Of a stretch of DNA of 64,000 nt, positions 34,693 to 46,620 are shown piece after piece. Source of the DNA: Calamus simplicifolius. Lineage: Eukaryota > Streptophyta > Magnoliopsida > Arecales > Arecaceae. The stretch is taken from the NCBI GenBank assembly GCA_900491605.1, contig UESW01004578.1, positions 563,648 through 627,647 of the forward strand, written 5' to 3'. The notes below the pieces were generated by a model. It made no database searches. It was not told the origin of the DNA and was given only the letters and a program-made list of their open reading frames with translations. The translations under genes were made by a program, and so were the position numbers. The number at the start of each line of letters is the position of its first letter. The first letter of the stretch is position 1.

Positions 34693-35111
34693 GAATAAGA
34701 GCGGAAGCATACCTCTTTGGACTGATTGTCTTCCTTGAACCGATTGTCTTTGATCTTCTGAGACAAATCAATTTGGCTCTGATATGAATAAGAGTGGAAG
34801 CATACCTCTTTAGACTGATTGTCTTCCTCACAACAAGTTTGAGACAAATCACACAATAGAAAATGCTTTGTTCCATAGCTTGAATTGATCTAAGATCTCT
34901 CATAACCCCCACGCACACTTCTTTCTTGCATACCTTTTATATAGATCGAAAGAGGACAGATGGAAAGAGGACATGAACATGTTGAACGTTTATGAAACAT
35001 CGCCTTCCTTAATAAGACCCTTTTTTTATGAAAAAATGTTGCCTTTTAAAGGAGAAACGTTTCTACCTATGAACATATCTATCTATTTTTATTGAAGAAA
35101 CGTGCCCATCA
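34693..35111 (-). repeat. 5' LTR of the Copia element
   Basis: Begins (minus) at TGATGGGCACG, 35111, and ends at the first primer-binding site. It shares several blocks with the left LTR. Exact terminal bases are eroded, and no matching target-site duplication was found. Confidence 0.75.
34774..34784 (-). other. Primer-binding site, copy 2, in a duplicated LTR/PBS junction
   Basis: A second TATCAGAGCCA 93 bp away, with the same flanks (AATAAGAG/AATAAGAGTGGAAGCATACC). The duplicated segment is about 34673-34765 versus 34766-34835. Confidence 0.65.
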
Positions 35112-36090
35112 TGGATGGATACGTTTAACAAGATCAAATTTTAGTATTTACCACATGGGAAGAGATGTTCAAAATAATGACAAGCAATATTGTTAGTCCA
35201 TTAGCTGAACAACCAACTAAAAGTAAAGAAAAAAAAAAAAAATTAAAGCATACTTTTAATGCTTAAACTTTCATTCAAACTATATTTCAATCTTCAAACT
35301 TCTCTACGATCTGATTTTTTATATTTTAAAAATATTTTATTTTAACATTTTATTATGTTAAATCAATTTAAATTAATAAAATAAGTGATATATCATTCCG
35401 TGATGTAGATATTCTTACTGATTGATAGAATTATCCTTAGCTATTTATCAATATATTCTCATAATAAATCTTTGGTGAAAGTCTCAAGGCCAAAGATATA
35501 TTTTTATTCAAAAAAATAAATATGTGTGTTCCCTCGCTGGTAGGATTGTATCTGCCGTCAAGCTTGAATTTTCCGCAGGTTGACTCAGCTTCAACGCTTA
35601 ATTTGCTCCAGATCTTGACTAATCAATCTAGACCGTGTTCTAAATGGCATCGACCGGATCTAAAACCGTATGATATTATGAAAAATGGTTACATCCATTG
35701 ACGTAGAGATGCGGACATTGCTACCCCTACGACTTGATGGACGACGACATTCTTATTGTCCTCGTCTTTGGTCGCCCGCAATGATCAGCGTGAAACAAGC
35801 GAATAAAAAAAATAAAACATTAATTTTCCATTTGAATAAATTATTTTATTCTCTTATCAAATCAAGCCAAAAAGTCTATGAGTTGGTGAACGATGACTTT
35901 GATGGAGCACCAACATTACTTTTTTTTTTTTTTTTTTTGTATATTTTTACATTTTTTAAATATTTTCGAGTTATCTGAAATTTAACATTCTCTTATTTTT
36001 TTTATAAAAATATATAATTATACTAATCTAGTACAAGTTAATTCTTATACATCAGAATACAGTATTTACTTGAGTACAATGGAGAAGGGA
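35112..36090. other. Intergenic DNA, nothing recognised
   Basis: AT-rich with a poly(T) run at 35920-35938; no domain seen. Confidence 0.5.
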
Positions 36091-36099
36091 TCTTCATAT

Positions 36100-36300
36100 T
36101 TCTAAATTCAAAAATCAAAGTGATAGGCCACTGAGGTTGCCACACAATCCATCGCAGCATTAGCTTTCTGTAGACATGTCGGATCTGAACTATAAACCTT
36201 CCCAAGAATAGACTATAGTAGAGTTTTCCTTGATGATGAGACAATGAGCATGTAGGATCCAAATGGCATATGAGATACTAACCCAAGCTATATAAAGCTC
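36100..36300 (-). mobile_element. Short LINE 3' fragment (RNase H end), tentative
   Basis: Minus-strand sequence resembles the ends of the two better LINE fragments in this window, such as the run giving ...YIAWVSISYAI... and a downstream ACATGTCTACAGAAAGC region. Only about 200 bp is recognisable and no catalytic motif is intact. Confidence 0.35.
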
Positions 36301-38087
36301 AGCCAAAATTTTTTCTTTTCTTTTTTACCAACCAAACATTCTTGATTCAAAACTTGGGTGGTATATTCTTAAATATTAAAATTTAAATAATTATAATATT
36401 GATAGCATTCTCTCCTTCTCTAAAAAAAAAAAAATACTCATGCGGTAGCGGATAGCAAAACCTCTTAAGACTAACAATATCAGGAGCTGCACCATCTCTT
36501 TTGAACATGACCTCTCTTCAACCATGCATCTGAATAGAGTTATCACTTGTACCTATAAACTTAAATCTAATCCTGATTTATGGGTTGAGCATTGGTCCAA
36601 ATTAAGATAGGCGTGTGAAATCTTTAAGTCAAACATGGATCCTTTGGAAAAGCTTATCTGATCCAACTTAATCTAATTATTTATCATGCCTGGGTATGAG
36701 TTTGATCTTTACGAACCAAGCCTTATTTTCGATACAAACTCAATAATTTGCTTGGCATGTAATACCCATTTTTTCTCCGTACTCCTCATATTTTTTTTAA
36801 TTATAAAATTAGGGATCTAAGACTAATTTATTAATGGATAATTTTAAATGGACGCATGGAATTGAGACTTTCAAGTAACAATATTCGCTTTAATATGATC
36901 TAGATTAGCTCTCCATCTAATCTGAACTTGAAAGCAGACATAACTAACATTTAGTTCTATTCTATCAACTGACATCCAACTCGCTTCTTGGACTAATAGT
37001 GTTTGGCTTGATATATAAATCCACACCTTGGTCTAATCCAAAATAAGTTAGGGTTTAACACAAGGGGTATGTATGGATTGGTTTAGAGATATTTTGAAGC
37101 TAAACTGATTTAAATTGATTTCTTAAAATTGAGATCAAAATCAAAACTAAGTTGATTGTTCTAGTAAACTAATCGAATAAACCAAGAATTTGATTAATTT
37201 TTATGGCAAATTTTATATGGTCAAATGACAACCCATATATTCATAATGAAAAAGAACATAGTCCTTGCATAGCTCAGTTATTTACACATGCACGTAGACT
37301 CTTCAAATTTAATTATAGGACAAATAAAAAGCCCATGTAATATATTCACATGATTTAGCTGGATTTATATTATTTTTTCAATTCAAACTAAAAATCAAAT
37401 CAATTTTTTGATTTTAAAAATTTATAAATCAATAACAAATTGAGAGAATAAAAAAAAATCTATTCAAACAAAATTAAAATTATGGTTCGCATCAGTTTTT
37501 GTTGTGAGTCAAAACTCAAAACTTCTAAATTTAGTGTCACCCGGAGAGGATATGGTGCCAATTGATGGGAAATTAAAATCTCTAATCCAGGTCACCATTT
37601 TAAGCATGGGGGCCTTTGTTATCCGGATCAACTAACAGCAACATTCCTCTTCCCCACCCAGCCCAATTTCTTACCTTAAAAAATAAGCGTTACTTCCAAA
37701 GGTAGTGGGTATCGATTCAATATCTATCACAGAGTTAGGAATGCCAAGTACATCGGCGTGATGGAATAAAAATTCGAAGTCAAGGTGGCTGCTATCATGG
37801 CCCATGCTGCCGCTACCCAAGGGAGAGGCTTTTTTTCCACCTTGAGATAAATAGCGTGCATGCATGGAGTCACTCCAAAGCATGAAAGAGTACTGCTGCT
37901 ACATGACCTCTTAAGTCGCATCTCAAGAGTTGAACAAGTTTTCCTCTTCCCCTTACTGCTAATAAGATCAAGGTTGGGAACCATATTTTGTTGGCAGAGC
38001 TCTAGAAAGTTATAATACCCAAAAATTATTTTTATATTAAATTAAAAATATAATAAAATTATAATTTAAATTTATTTATTATTCGTT
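36301..38087. other. Intergenic DNA, nothing recognised
   Basis: Mostly AT-rich. A mid-GC patch at 37670-37980 has open frames on the minus strand, but no family was recognised. Confidence 0.5.
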
Positions 38088-38760
38088 AATTTTTACTTAA
38101 ATTTTTAGATCATATAATTTTGATCTGCTAATGGATTAATTCGAACAGTAGATGAGTTTGAAATGTGACAAATGGCAGATACCGTAGCCGATTTCAACGT
38201 ACAAAAGTTGATGAACATAGAAAAAAAGTTATACATAACATGGATCCATCCTTGCAATACCAACGATCCAACTCAAAGATAAATTTTGGTTAGCTTATGG
38301 CGTGCGGTGAGAAGTCGCATTAGAAGTAGGAAAGATGATAATATTTCAAAAATAATTTCATATTGAATGGAAAAAAAATGTTATGTGCTTATAACTTAAG
38401 TTCATATGCTTAAAATAAAAAAAATATTAATTTTTACTTAAATTTTTTGAACATATAATTTTGATCCGCTAACGGATTAATTTGATGCTTGAATATGATA
38501 ATAGTACCATAACCGATTGGCACGTACAAAGTTGATGGTTCATTGAAAAAAAAAAAAAAGTTATTCATGGTATGAATTTATCCTTGCAGTATCAATCATC
38601 CGACTTAAAAAATAGATTTTTGCTAGTTATGCGTGCGATGAGTATGTCGCATTATAAGAAAGAAAGATTGTAATATCTTAAAAATAATTTTATATTAAAT
38701 AAAAAAATATATTATATGTTTAAATTTAAGTATTATTTAATAATTTTTACTTAAAAATTT
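38088..38760. repeat. Tandem direct repeats of about 0.31-0.34 kb (two copies and a stub)
   Basis: Copies start at 38088, 38429 and 38742, each with AATTTTTACTTAAA. The first two also share CATATAATTTTGATC, the GTACAAA..GTTGATG segment and the GTCGCATTA segment in the same order. The third is cut after 19 bp. No coding content. Confidence 0.75.
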
Positions 38761-39500
38761 AGGCCATGTGTGGGCTTGAAGTGTGACAGAGGTGGGTGGT
38801 GAGAAGAAAAGTAAAGCTTATTAAAATCAATTAGATGAAGAAAGTAGGATTTGAATGCAGGATTTTTATGGACATGAGTACAGCGTTATGACATTGTCCA
38901 CATCAAAGAAGACATTGGCCCTACCATCTCACACGCATTCCTCCTGTGTGTTGGAACTAATGAAGTAATTAGACTGAGCAAGTTAGCTTGATATATATAT
39001 ATATATATTTTAATCTGATGACGTCCGGCCAAGCGAGAGCTAAGGTTGGCGAACCTTGTCACCGTGGCCAGAATAGTCTTCGCGAGTGCCAACAACAACA
39101 TCACGTCTCTTTCGTCCGAGCATGCGTCCAAAATGGCAAAGGCCAGAGATGAGGAGGGACCATGGTGGCCTAAATTTGACGACCGTGTCAACTGGGGGTA
39201 CAGAGAGAACAACCACCGTCATAATTTAACGTCTATTCCAAAAAAACGGTCTATTCCATTAATAAATTAATTATTTTTACGCTTCAAATATACGTGGCCT
39301 CGCCGAACCTCCCCTCCGCGCTACGCTCCTTTCCCCCTTCCTCCGTTCCTCTCCACGGCCAAGGATTAGAATATAAGTAAAAAAAAAAAAAATGAATAAA
39401 TAAAAATAGAGAGGAGAGAGAGAGAGAGAGAGAGAGAGAAAAGCTCTCCTCCTGCGAACGCACGGGAAGGAGAAACCCCTCCTCACTCTTCGAGAGAGAG
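38761..39500 (+). promoter_or_regulatory. Upstream region and 5' UTR of the tubby-like gene
   Basis: (AT)n at 38993-39009, a TATAAG at 39372-39377, an A run, then (GA)n at 39411-39439 and a purine-rich leader to the ATG at 39501. The GA tract 60-90 bp before the start is probably transcribed. The start site itself is not determined. Confidence 0.45.
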
Positions 39501-42500
39501 ATGGCGTCGCGACAGAGGGCGATTCAGTCGAGGAGGGGGTCGTCGGCGTCGTCGGACGAGCTGTTCGTGGAGGCGAGGAGTTCGCCGCCGAGGGAGGGGG
39601 AGGAGGAGGGGAGCCAGGCGTCGCCGGTGGCGGCGGGGGAGGAGGAGGGGCGGTGGGGGCGAATGCTGCCGGAGCTGCTGGGGGAGATCGTGAAGAGGGT
39701 GGAGGCTGGAGGCGAGAGGTGGCCGCACCGGAAGGATGTGGTGTCCTTCGCCTGCGTCTGCCGGCGGTGGAGGGAGATCACCCAGGGGATCGTCCGATCG
39801 CCGCTGGACAGCGGGCGGATCACTTTCCCTTCTTCCCTCAAACAGGTAAAGCCGGGTCTTTCGCCGATTTTATCTCTTGGTCTGCGTGGTTTTCGTTCTT
39901 GATTTCTTTTTTACCCCAAATCTATAAGGATTTGGGCGCGAATCTTGTTGACGGTTGAGATCTCGTGTCTTCCCGTTGGGAATTTTTATTTTTAATTTAA
40001 AAAAATCCCATTTCGTGGGAGATTTCTTGAATCCGGGTAATGATCTTTTTGATTTTCCTTTTGAATTACAAGGTCTGTGATTTTATGTATTCGTGGAAGG
40101 TTGGGATTAATTGAATGTGAAATGTGGGGTTAAATGCAGCCGGGGCCGAAGGACTTCCCGATCCAGTGCTTTATCAAGAGGAACAAGAGGAATTCGACAT
40201 ATTATTTATACCTCAGCTTGACACAAAGTAAGCATAGATATCTGAATTCTTGTCAATATGCGTTATTTCAATATTTCTTCATCAATGCATTTGATCTGTG
40301 GCTGATGGCAAAAGAACGTCCTCACTTGCAATGCCTAGTTGTGAACGGAAAGTTTTTTTTTTATTGTTTTGGAATTTGATTGGTAATTGGACGTGTTCAT
40401 TTAGAAATTGGAACCTATCATGCGACAAGATCCTTGTTATATGATGGTTGCAATGGTTGAGATACAGCTTTGCGAGCATGTCCTCAGGAAAAAAAAAAAA
40501 AAAAATCTTCCATGGGGTAGTCGGATGCTTGACTGCTTCATGAGTATTATACTAATTGTAGGAATTCTAACTTAAAAGTGTCCAACTTAGGCTGCTGATA
40601 TATTTGTTAATACGTGTTGGATTGTGGTTTCTGTAAAATGAATGCTAATGAAGACTTAAACTCAATTGCAGCACACCATCTCCAGCAATTACCATTCTAA
40701 GTGCCTCTCCTGGCTGTCACATGACATCACTGTGATAGAATAGCCAGAATCCATCTACCTCTTTATGTTTGTGTTGAAAAGGTTTAGGTTGGTAGTAAGC
40801 ATTTGTTTATCTTGTGGGATTTTATGGAATCCTTATGTTGAAATGGCAGTTGGGAAAAAGGCTTAGATGAGTTGAGTTGAGTTTATGTTGAAATGGGACC
40901 TCATTGGCTTCTCTGTCTCCCTTGCTCAGCTAGGGGTGCATGTTAACCAGAATCTCCCATGAGCACCATTTATCGAATTTGTGGCATTTATCTCTCTGCA
41001 AGTTGCAACCTTTTCTCAAAACAGTTTTTCATGTTCTTCCTCAATCTAGCTGTGTGCTCTTTCATATGCTTCAATCTTTGTTCTGCTTAAGGTGTACTAG
41101 TCAATCTAGTTTCTTCCTTTGAGAGTTCCTTTATGTTATTCTCAGCGATCAAGATCCCTTGGAGATGAATCTTCTCTCTTACCCTTTGGGCCATGTGGAA
41201 GGAATGGAGTATCCACATATTTGAGAGTAATAAAGTGAATTCTGCGTACTTTTCACAGTTTCATGCTTGACATACTGGGAACTAAGATTCTTTGAAGGAG
41301 AACAGATAGGTGTTTGTTCATTTTGACCTTGCAACTACTGATTTTATTTGAGGGAAAGCAGCTGGTAGATTCAGCTTTGAATTTTTAGAGCTGGTGATGC
41401 CATTAGCTATATTTGTAATCTTTGCTGGGAATAATTGCAACTTCTTTCATGGACATGTTGTAACTTTCTTATTTCTTGGCCTAGTGTTCTCACGTTTCGA
41501 TACTTCTTCATTGTGTGCTGGTTATCAGTCTTCCTGGTTATCAGATGTTGTGCCGTATACGTTGGATGTGGCATACTACATGTACTGATATTTGCTGGCT
41601 TGTTATGTTTTTACCATTTGCTAAGTTGACCTTGTTTTTGCACCAAGTTTACCTTTATGGTATTGCTAGTTCTTCTTAAGGAGACTTGATGCCTAGCTGA
41701 TGCAATTCTCTTCATGCTGCTTCTCTGGCCATTACTTTTGGCCAGTCAGAGTGGGTCAAGATCTGTTTCGTGGTTTGAGAGAAGTTGCCAATTGCTTTAA
41801 ATTCAAATAGCCTGGTGTAGCATCTATAAGATGTTAATGGCGGCTCAAGATCTACATGTCTAAACCCATGCGTAGGGCTTGTTGACTATGCTGTTATGTT
41901 TAGCGATTTAGCTGTCATCAAATTTGAAACTAGTTAACCAAAACTCAACCATGTATCTTCCTATATGACAAATGGGTCATCAGTTCTTTCTCTCTCTTGA
42001 GGGGGCACCGAAAGGCCTTTCTTTAACCTTAACCGATCATCCAACATTGACCAGAATGAAAGAAGGTTGGGGAAAGCATCAAGACTTTAAAGCTTCAATG
42101 ACAACAAGTTTACACAAGAAAAAAAATTATGTATGTTATTTTAGGTTGGATGCATTTGTGGGAGAAAGAGGGAGAGGCTTCATGCATCTGTGCACTTTCC
42201 TACAGGTTAACCTTTAAATAAAATTGCTTCACATATGTGAAGCAACCATATTTTTAAGCATTTTGCTACTGATAATTGGCAGTGAGAATATGCTTCTTAT
42301 AAAGGGTGCATGATGCTGTTTGTTGACTGGATAGGACAGTGAAGCCAAGCAGGTGGCTAGCCCTTGTTCATGGAGTTGTAGAATGGAGGATGCCGTCACC
42401 TCAACCTATGTTTCTTGGAGACCAATTTTAAGTTATTGATAAGCTTGGTAAATCATGGATGAAGGTTGAATAATTCTTACCTGATAATGCGATAATTTCA

Positions 42501-45079
42501 TGGTGGGCCAGTTTTGTCACATGGTTTCTGAATTTTCTGTATTCTTTCACATTCTATCCCAAGAAATTTTTTTGGAGGCTGAATTTATGCATCCATACTT
42601 GTGAAAAAATACTTTTTGATGTTTATCGACCTGTAACATGCTGTTACATTGTATCTTTTGTTAATCTCGGATGATAGAAAAGGTTCTTGCTTTTCTACCT
42701 AGGTGATTGACTTTTCTGACTTTGTTTCTATAACTCTGATGAATCTTTAACCTGATTTGAGGATTTTACAATGTCACATGTTCTAGGTTGATTGAGATTC
42801 ACCATCTGTTCAAGGATTTCCTCTTTCTGTTTGTCTACTTTTCTGTTCCTCACCTTCTACAGTTCTTCGATTTGTGGCTTATTCAGTTCTTTCTTGCAGC
42901 ATTCATGGATAAAGGGAAGTTCCTATTGGCAGCTAGAAGATTTAGGCATGGTGCCCATACTGAGTATATTATCTCTCTTGATGCTGACGATCTGTCCCAA
43001 GGAAGTAATGCATATATGGGGAAGTTGAGGTGAGCCTCCAGCATTCTATTTTCTGCTCCCATTAAGCACCATATAGAATCTGTAATCTCTAAAAACAACA
43101 TTCTTGTTTTGCTTCAACAATTTCTTTTCTAGTTGTCCTTTGTTGAAACTTCAAGTGGAACTATACATGTTTATGCTATCTACTGTACTGCATGAAAAAC
43201 TAAACACTTCTTGTAAGGTTTCCTTGATTAACAACTTCCACTTAACTTCTTTGAAAATGCATCTGACTCTCATATTTGTTGCAAGCAGCATGGAATGCTT
43301 CATAATCAGATTGCATGCACATAAATACAAAAATACGTGCATCTTCTGTCTTGTACATATGCATATGCAAACATAGCTAGCTGGCATTCATTATATATGC
43401 ATAGATTGATACATCCAATGGTAAATTTTCTGTTGCTCCACTGATCCCAGAGACAGAGAGATGGATAAGATAACATTTGTCCATGATACCTGCATCATTT
43501 ATTTATTATATGCTAATAGTTTGCCTTTTTTGTTGTTTTTTATGCATTGACATTGAATCCTTTGCTTGGAATCTTCTAGCATCCTTGGTTTTTTAATAAT
43601 CTTAGTTTCCTCTTCGTCACTTGAATCCTTGTTTGCAGTTCCTTGCGCTCATGCACTCAAGTCATGTTTTGGTTCCAGTAAAGTCTGCTCACATCTATCC
43701 AAACATATGCAAGTCAATAAATTGATAAACTTGCTTAGATCTTAACTGGGACTTAAATTTCCCTTCTTTCTTTATCTCTCTGTGGAATGCAAATGCTCTG
43801 GGCTGTGTTTCCACCTGGAGCATTTGGCTCTACTTTTAAAAATTACATCTGTTTGGCAGAGCCACCTCACATTTGCCCCAAGCCTTCAAATCTCCCATGG
43901 ACCCATGATTATAGTCCTGATGACTACATATCTTCTTTTTTTTTTTTTTTTTTTAAAAGGAAGTAGACATCTGAACCTTAATTTTAAAATCTCAGGCACT
44001 GACCTTATATTTCACATTCCAATGCACATGCCCGGTGCTAACCTACTAAAATGCGAACCCATATGCATCAGTTATGCTGTATGCTGCAAGTTATATAAAA
44101 TTCCTAGTATTCATCTTTAAAATAATTGACAATGGAGTGTATTAACCTATTTATATTCTTGTATGTTGTATTTCAAAACTTATCTCATAGTTAATTTTAT
44201 TTCCCTTTTTTTTCTTGCAAATAGTTGCAGCCTAGTTTTGAATGCATGCAAAAGAATATGCTTTTTCATACCCCCATGTACAAATTCTTGGGATGTTTAA
44301 ATCCATTTTTTGGACCAGTTTTACATGATAAGAGAAGCTGGCCTTCTTGCCTGAGTGCATGATAAAGAAATTGCTCCTTTCTATATAAATTACTATTGCT
44401 ATTTCAAAATATAAACCACTTTTTCATGCACATCAATTCAACCTAGTTTGAGAGTGAACATGCTGACTAATACGCCCTTTTCATAGATTTAACTTGTTGG
44501 CTGTATGTCCTTTTCAGATCCGACTTCCTGGGGACGAAGTTTATGATCTTTGATAGCCGGCCACCATTCAATGGCGCAAAGGCAGCAAGCAGCCGAGCAA
44601 GCCGGCGTTTTGCCAGCAAGCAAATCAGCCCTCAGGTGTCATCCAGTAATTTCAAAGTCGGAGAGGTATCTTACAAATTCAACATACTAAAATCAAGAGG
44701 ACCAAGAAGGATGCACTGCACCATGCAATGCCCCGCAGCACCAGAAACTGCGGAGGATGGCTCTGTGAAATCAAAGGCACAGAGCCCTTGGGGTTCTGTA
44801 GTTCTAAGGAACAAAGCTCCTAGGTGGCATGAGCATCTGCAGTGCTGGTGCTTGAATTTCCATGGACGGGTCACGGTTGCTTCAGTGAAAAATTTTCAGC
44901 TGGTGGCAACGGCAGATCCCAGCCAGCCATGGGGGATTGGAGATGAGGAAACAGTGCTGCTTCAGTTTGGTAAGGTTGGTGACGACATGTTTACCATGGA
45001 CTACCGGCAGCCACTCTCAGCCTTTCAGGCATTTGCCATAAGCCTCACCAGCTTTGGTACGAAATTTGCCTGTGAATAA
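39501..45079 (+). CDS. Tubby-like F-box protein, 374 aa
   Basis: Four exons join in phase: 39501-39845, 40140-40227, 42900-43029, 44518-45079. An N-terminal low-complexity acidic part (1-54) precedes an F-box (about 55-100; MLPELLGEIVKRVE, DVVSFACVCRRWREI). The tubby domain (about 110-374) follows with PGPKDFPIQCFIKRN, GKFLLAARRFR, EYIISLDADDLSQGSN, GKLRSDFLGTKF and NKAPRWHEHLQCWCLNFHGRV, then KNFQLVA and a terminus reading TKFACE, close to the family's typical ending. Plant tubby-like proteins bind phosphoinositide at the plasma membrane, and the F-box links them to SKP1 of SCF ubiquitin ligases. Conserved splice phases and an intact frame indicate a working gene. An AATAAA overlaps the stop codon at 45075. 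Introns are 294, 2672 and 1488 bp. Confidence 0.95.
40228..42899 (+). other. Intron 2 of the tubby-like gene
   Basis: 2.67 kb, GTAAGC to TTGCAG, T-rich. Apart from the RTE tail at 40849-40884, no domain or exon was recognised. Confidence 0.7.
40849..40884 (+). mobile_element. Minimal RTE-LINE 3' tail inside intron 2 of the tubby-like gene
   Basis: AGTTGGGAAAAAGGCTTAGA followed by GTTGA-type repeats matches, on the other strand, the 3' end of the RTE fragment at 53655-53710. Only the last few dozen bases are present. Confidence 0.6.
43030..44517 (+). other. Intron 3 of the tubby-like gene
   Basis: 1.49 kb, GTGAGC to TTTTCAG. It contains a T run (43935-43954); nothing else recognised. Confidence 0.7.
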
Positions 45080-45589
45080 AGAAATCTCCCCAGATATGTC
45101 ATCACGCATTATATGGTTGTGTTTAGCTGTAGAGACCTGGGACTTTCTATTTCCTTTCTTGCTGTGATCGGGGAGGTCTTGTTTGAGCTTTATTCTGTTG
45201 TGGATTGGATCGCATTGATGGCTGTGCCGGCTTTATTCTATGAAGCATGTCAGATATTGTACATTTGGTGGGACCAATCCGATCTCAGCATCTTTTCTTC
45301 CGGTTTTAATTTGTGCTGTGTACAGGCTCGTGCCACCAGTCATGGAAACTTAACGATGCATTTTTCTGATCAACTCAAAAAAACAAAAAAAAAAAAGGTT
45401 AAGTGGATGGTTTGAACCGTGTGGGGGATTGGTTTGGTGAACCGGGTGGCTTACTTGGGTGAAGGAGAATTGGCAGCTGGTTTTATGTTGCTTGAGGCAT
45501 ATGTTTTTTTGAGCTGGTCTCTTTGGAGGTCAGCTGCGATTCAGTTCACTAGAAAACAAATTATATATATATATATATATATATAAAAT
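45080..45589 (+). other. 3' UTR of the tubby-like gene and short spacer
   Basis: T-rich downstream sequence with no coding content, ending in an (AT)n tract at 45562-45585 that borders the next LINE fragment. Confidence 0.5.
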
Positions 45590-46620
45590 ACGGACAAGCA
45601 ATCACAATTTGATACAACAATAGTTCAAAAAGTTTAAACAAAGATACATATGAAGAGGATAAAATTTGTTTCCTTGGAAAGTCAATCAATAAAGTGCTGA
45701 GCAGCATAAGAAGTAACCAAGTCCACCGCAGAGTTTACCTTTCGATATACATGGCGGGCTATAGTAACCATCAAATCCTGCAAAAGTTGCCAAATATTAC
45801 AAAGGAGAGGATGAGCATCTCTGAGCCCGGAGTTGCCGAGTCACACTAACAATATTCGCCCATGCAGTTATGAGCTCAGCTTCAGGAACAAAATAATCAT
45901 GAAGAAAGGTTCCATCGGCCGCCATAAGTCTTCCATCATCGAAATGAATAACGTATCCTGCTCCACCAGTAGTATCGCGAACGCTGTCATCAAAGTTCAT
46001 CTTAACAAACCCCAAGGATGAGGCTTTCAGAAGATAGAAATCACTGCTGCCGAAGCAGTATGAGAGGCCCAAGAACATAGGGTGGATGGATGAATGGTAG
46101 CATCAAATCGTCGGTAATCTGATACCAAGCATCTGGCTCAGAATAATTCGGTGCATTGGGATATGGATGAACCAGAAAAAAGAATGCAGCCGAGCACTGC
46201 CATCATCATCCTAAGGCCATTTCCCTATAGTCCTTCAAATCTGCCTTGCCCTAGGGCAGCTCAGAATAGCATGCTCAGTCGTCTCTTTATGGGCAAGACC
46301 CCGCGATGTCCACACCTCTCCGACTGAGGAGAGCCTTCATAGGAAGGCAGTTCTAGACCATCTTTCACAAAAAAAAAAGCTACACTCTCAAATGGATCGA
46401 AAGTCTCCAAATCTATGCAGCCGTAAAGGTAGTATTAGATGGTCTCCTACATAGGTTATAAAGAGCACACGATGGAGTTGTGGGATAGCAAGAAGGATCC
46501 CAAACCCTAAGATCATGCTTCCAATGAAGTGGAATCGGAACAGCGAGGATCCAAGAAACCAGTTGGAACCTAAACAGCCTAGAGAGTTTCTAGATTCTCT
46601 AGGTCCTGCCATCTTCTATA
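45590..46620 (-). mobile_element. LINE (L1-type non-LTR) 3' fragment with RNase H
   Basis: The minus frame 46078-45797 gives the LINE-type RNase H pattern FVKMNFDDSVRD, GGAGYVIHFDDGR and FVPEAELITAW. Upstream (about 46320-46240) a zinc-binding RT-associated segment ends in ETTEHAILSCPRAR. The RT itself is missing: a 5'-truncated copy, as usual for LINEs. Confidence 0.8.

Larger units (their letters stand above)
28093..35111 (-). mobile_element. Ty1/Copia LTR retrotransposon, decayed, both LTRs present
   Basis: In minus orientation the order is LTR, primer-binding site, gag, zinc knuckle and protease, integrase, reverse transcriptase, RNase H, polypurine tract, LTR. Integrase before RT is the Copia order. 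The two LTRs (about 430 bp) are recognisably the same but differ by many substitutions and by internal duplications, so the insertion is old. All coding parts are broken. Confidence 0.9.

Noticed and set aside
37671..37984. Minus-strand open frames in a mid-GC patch
   Set aside because: No family recognised, no neighbouring exons with good splice sites, and too short to support.
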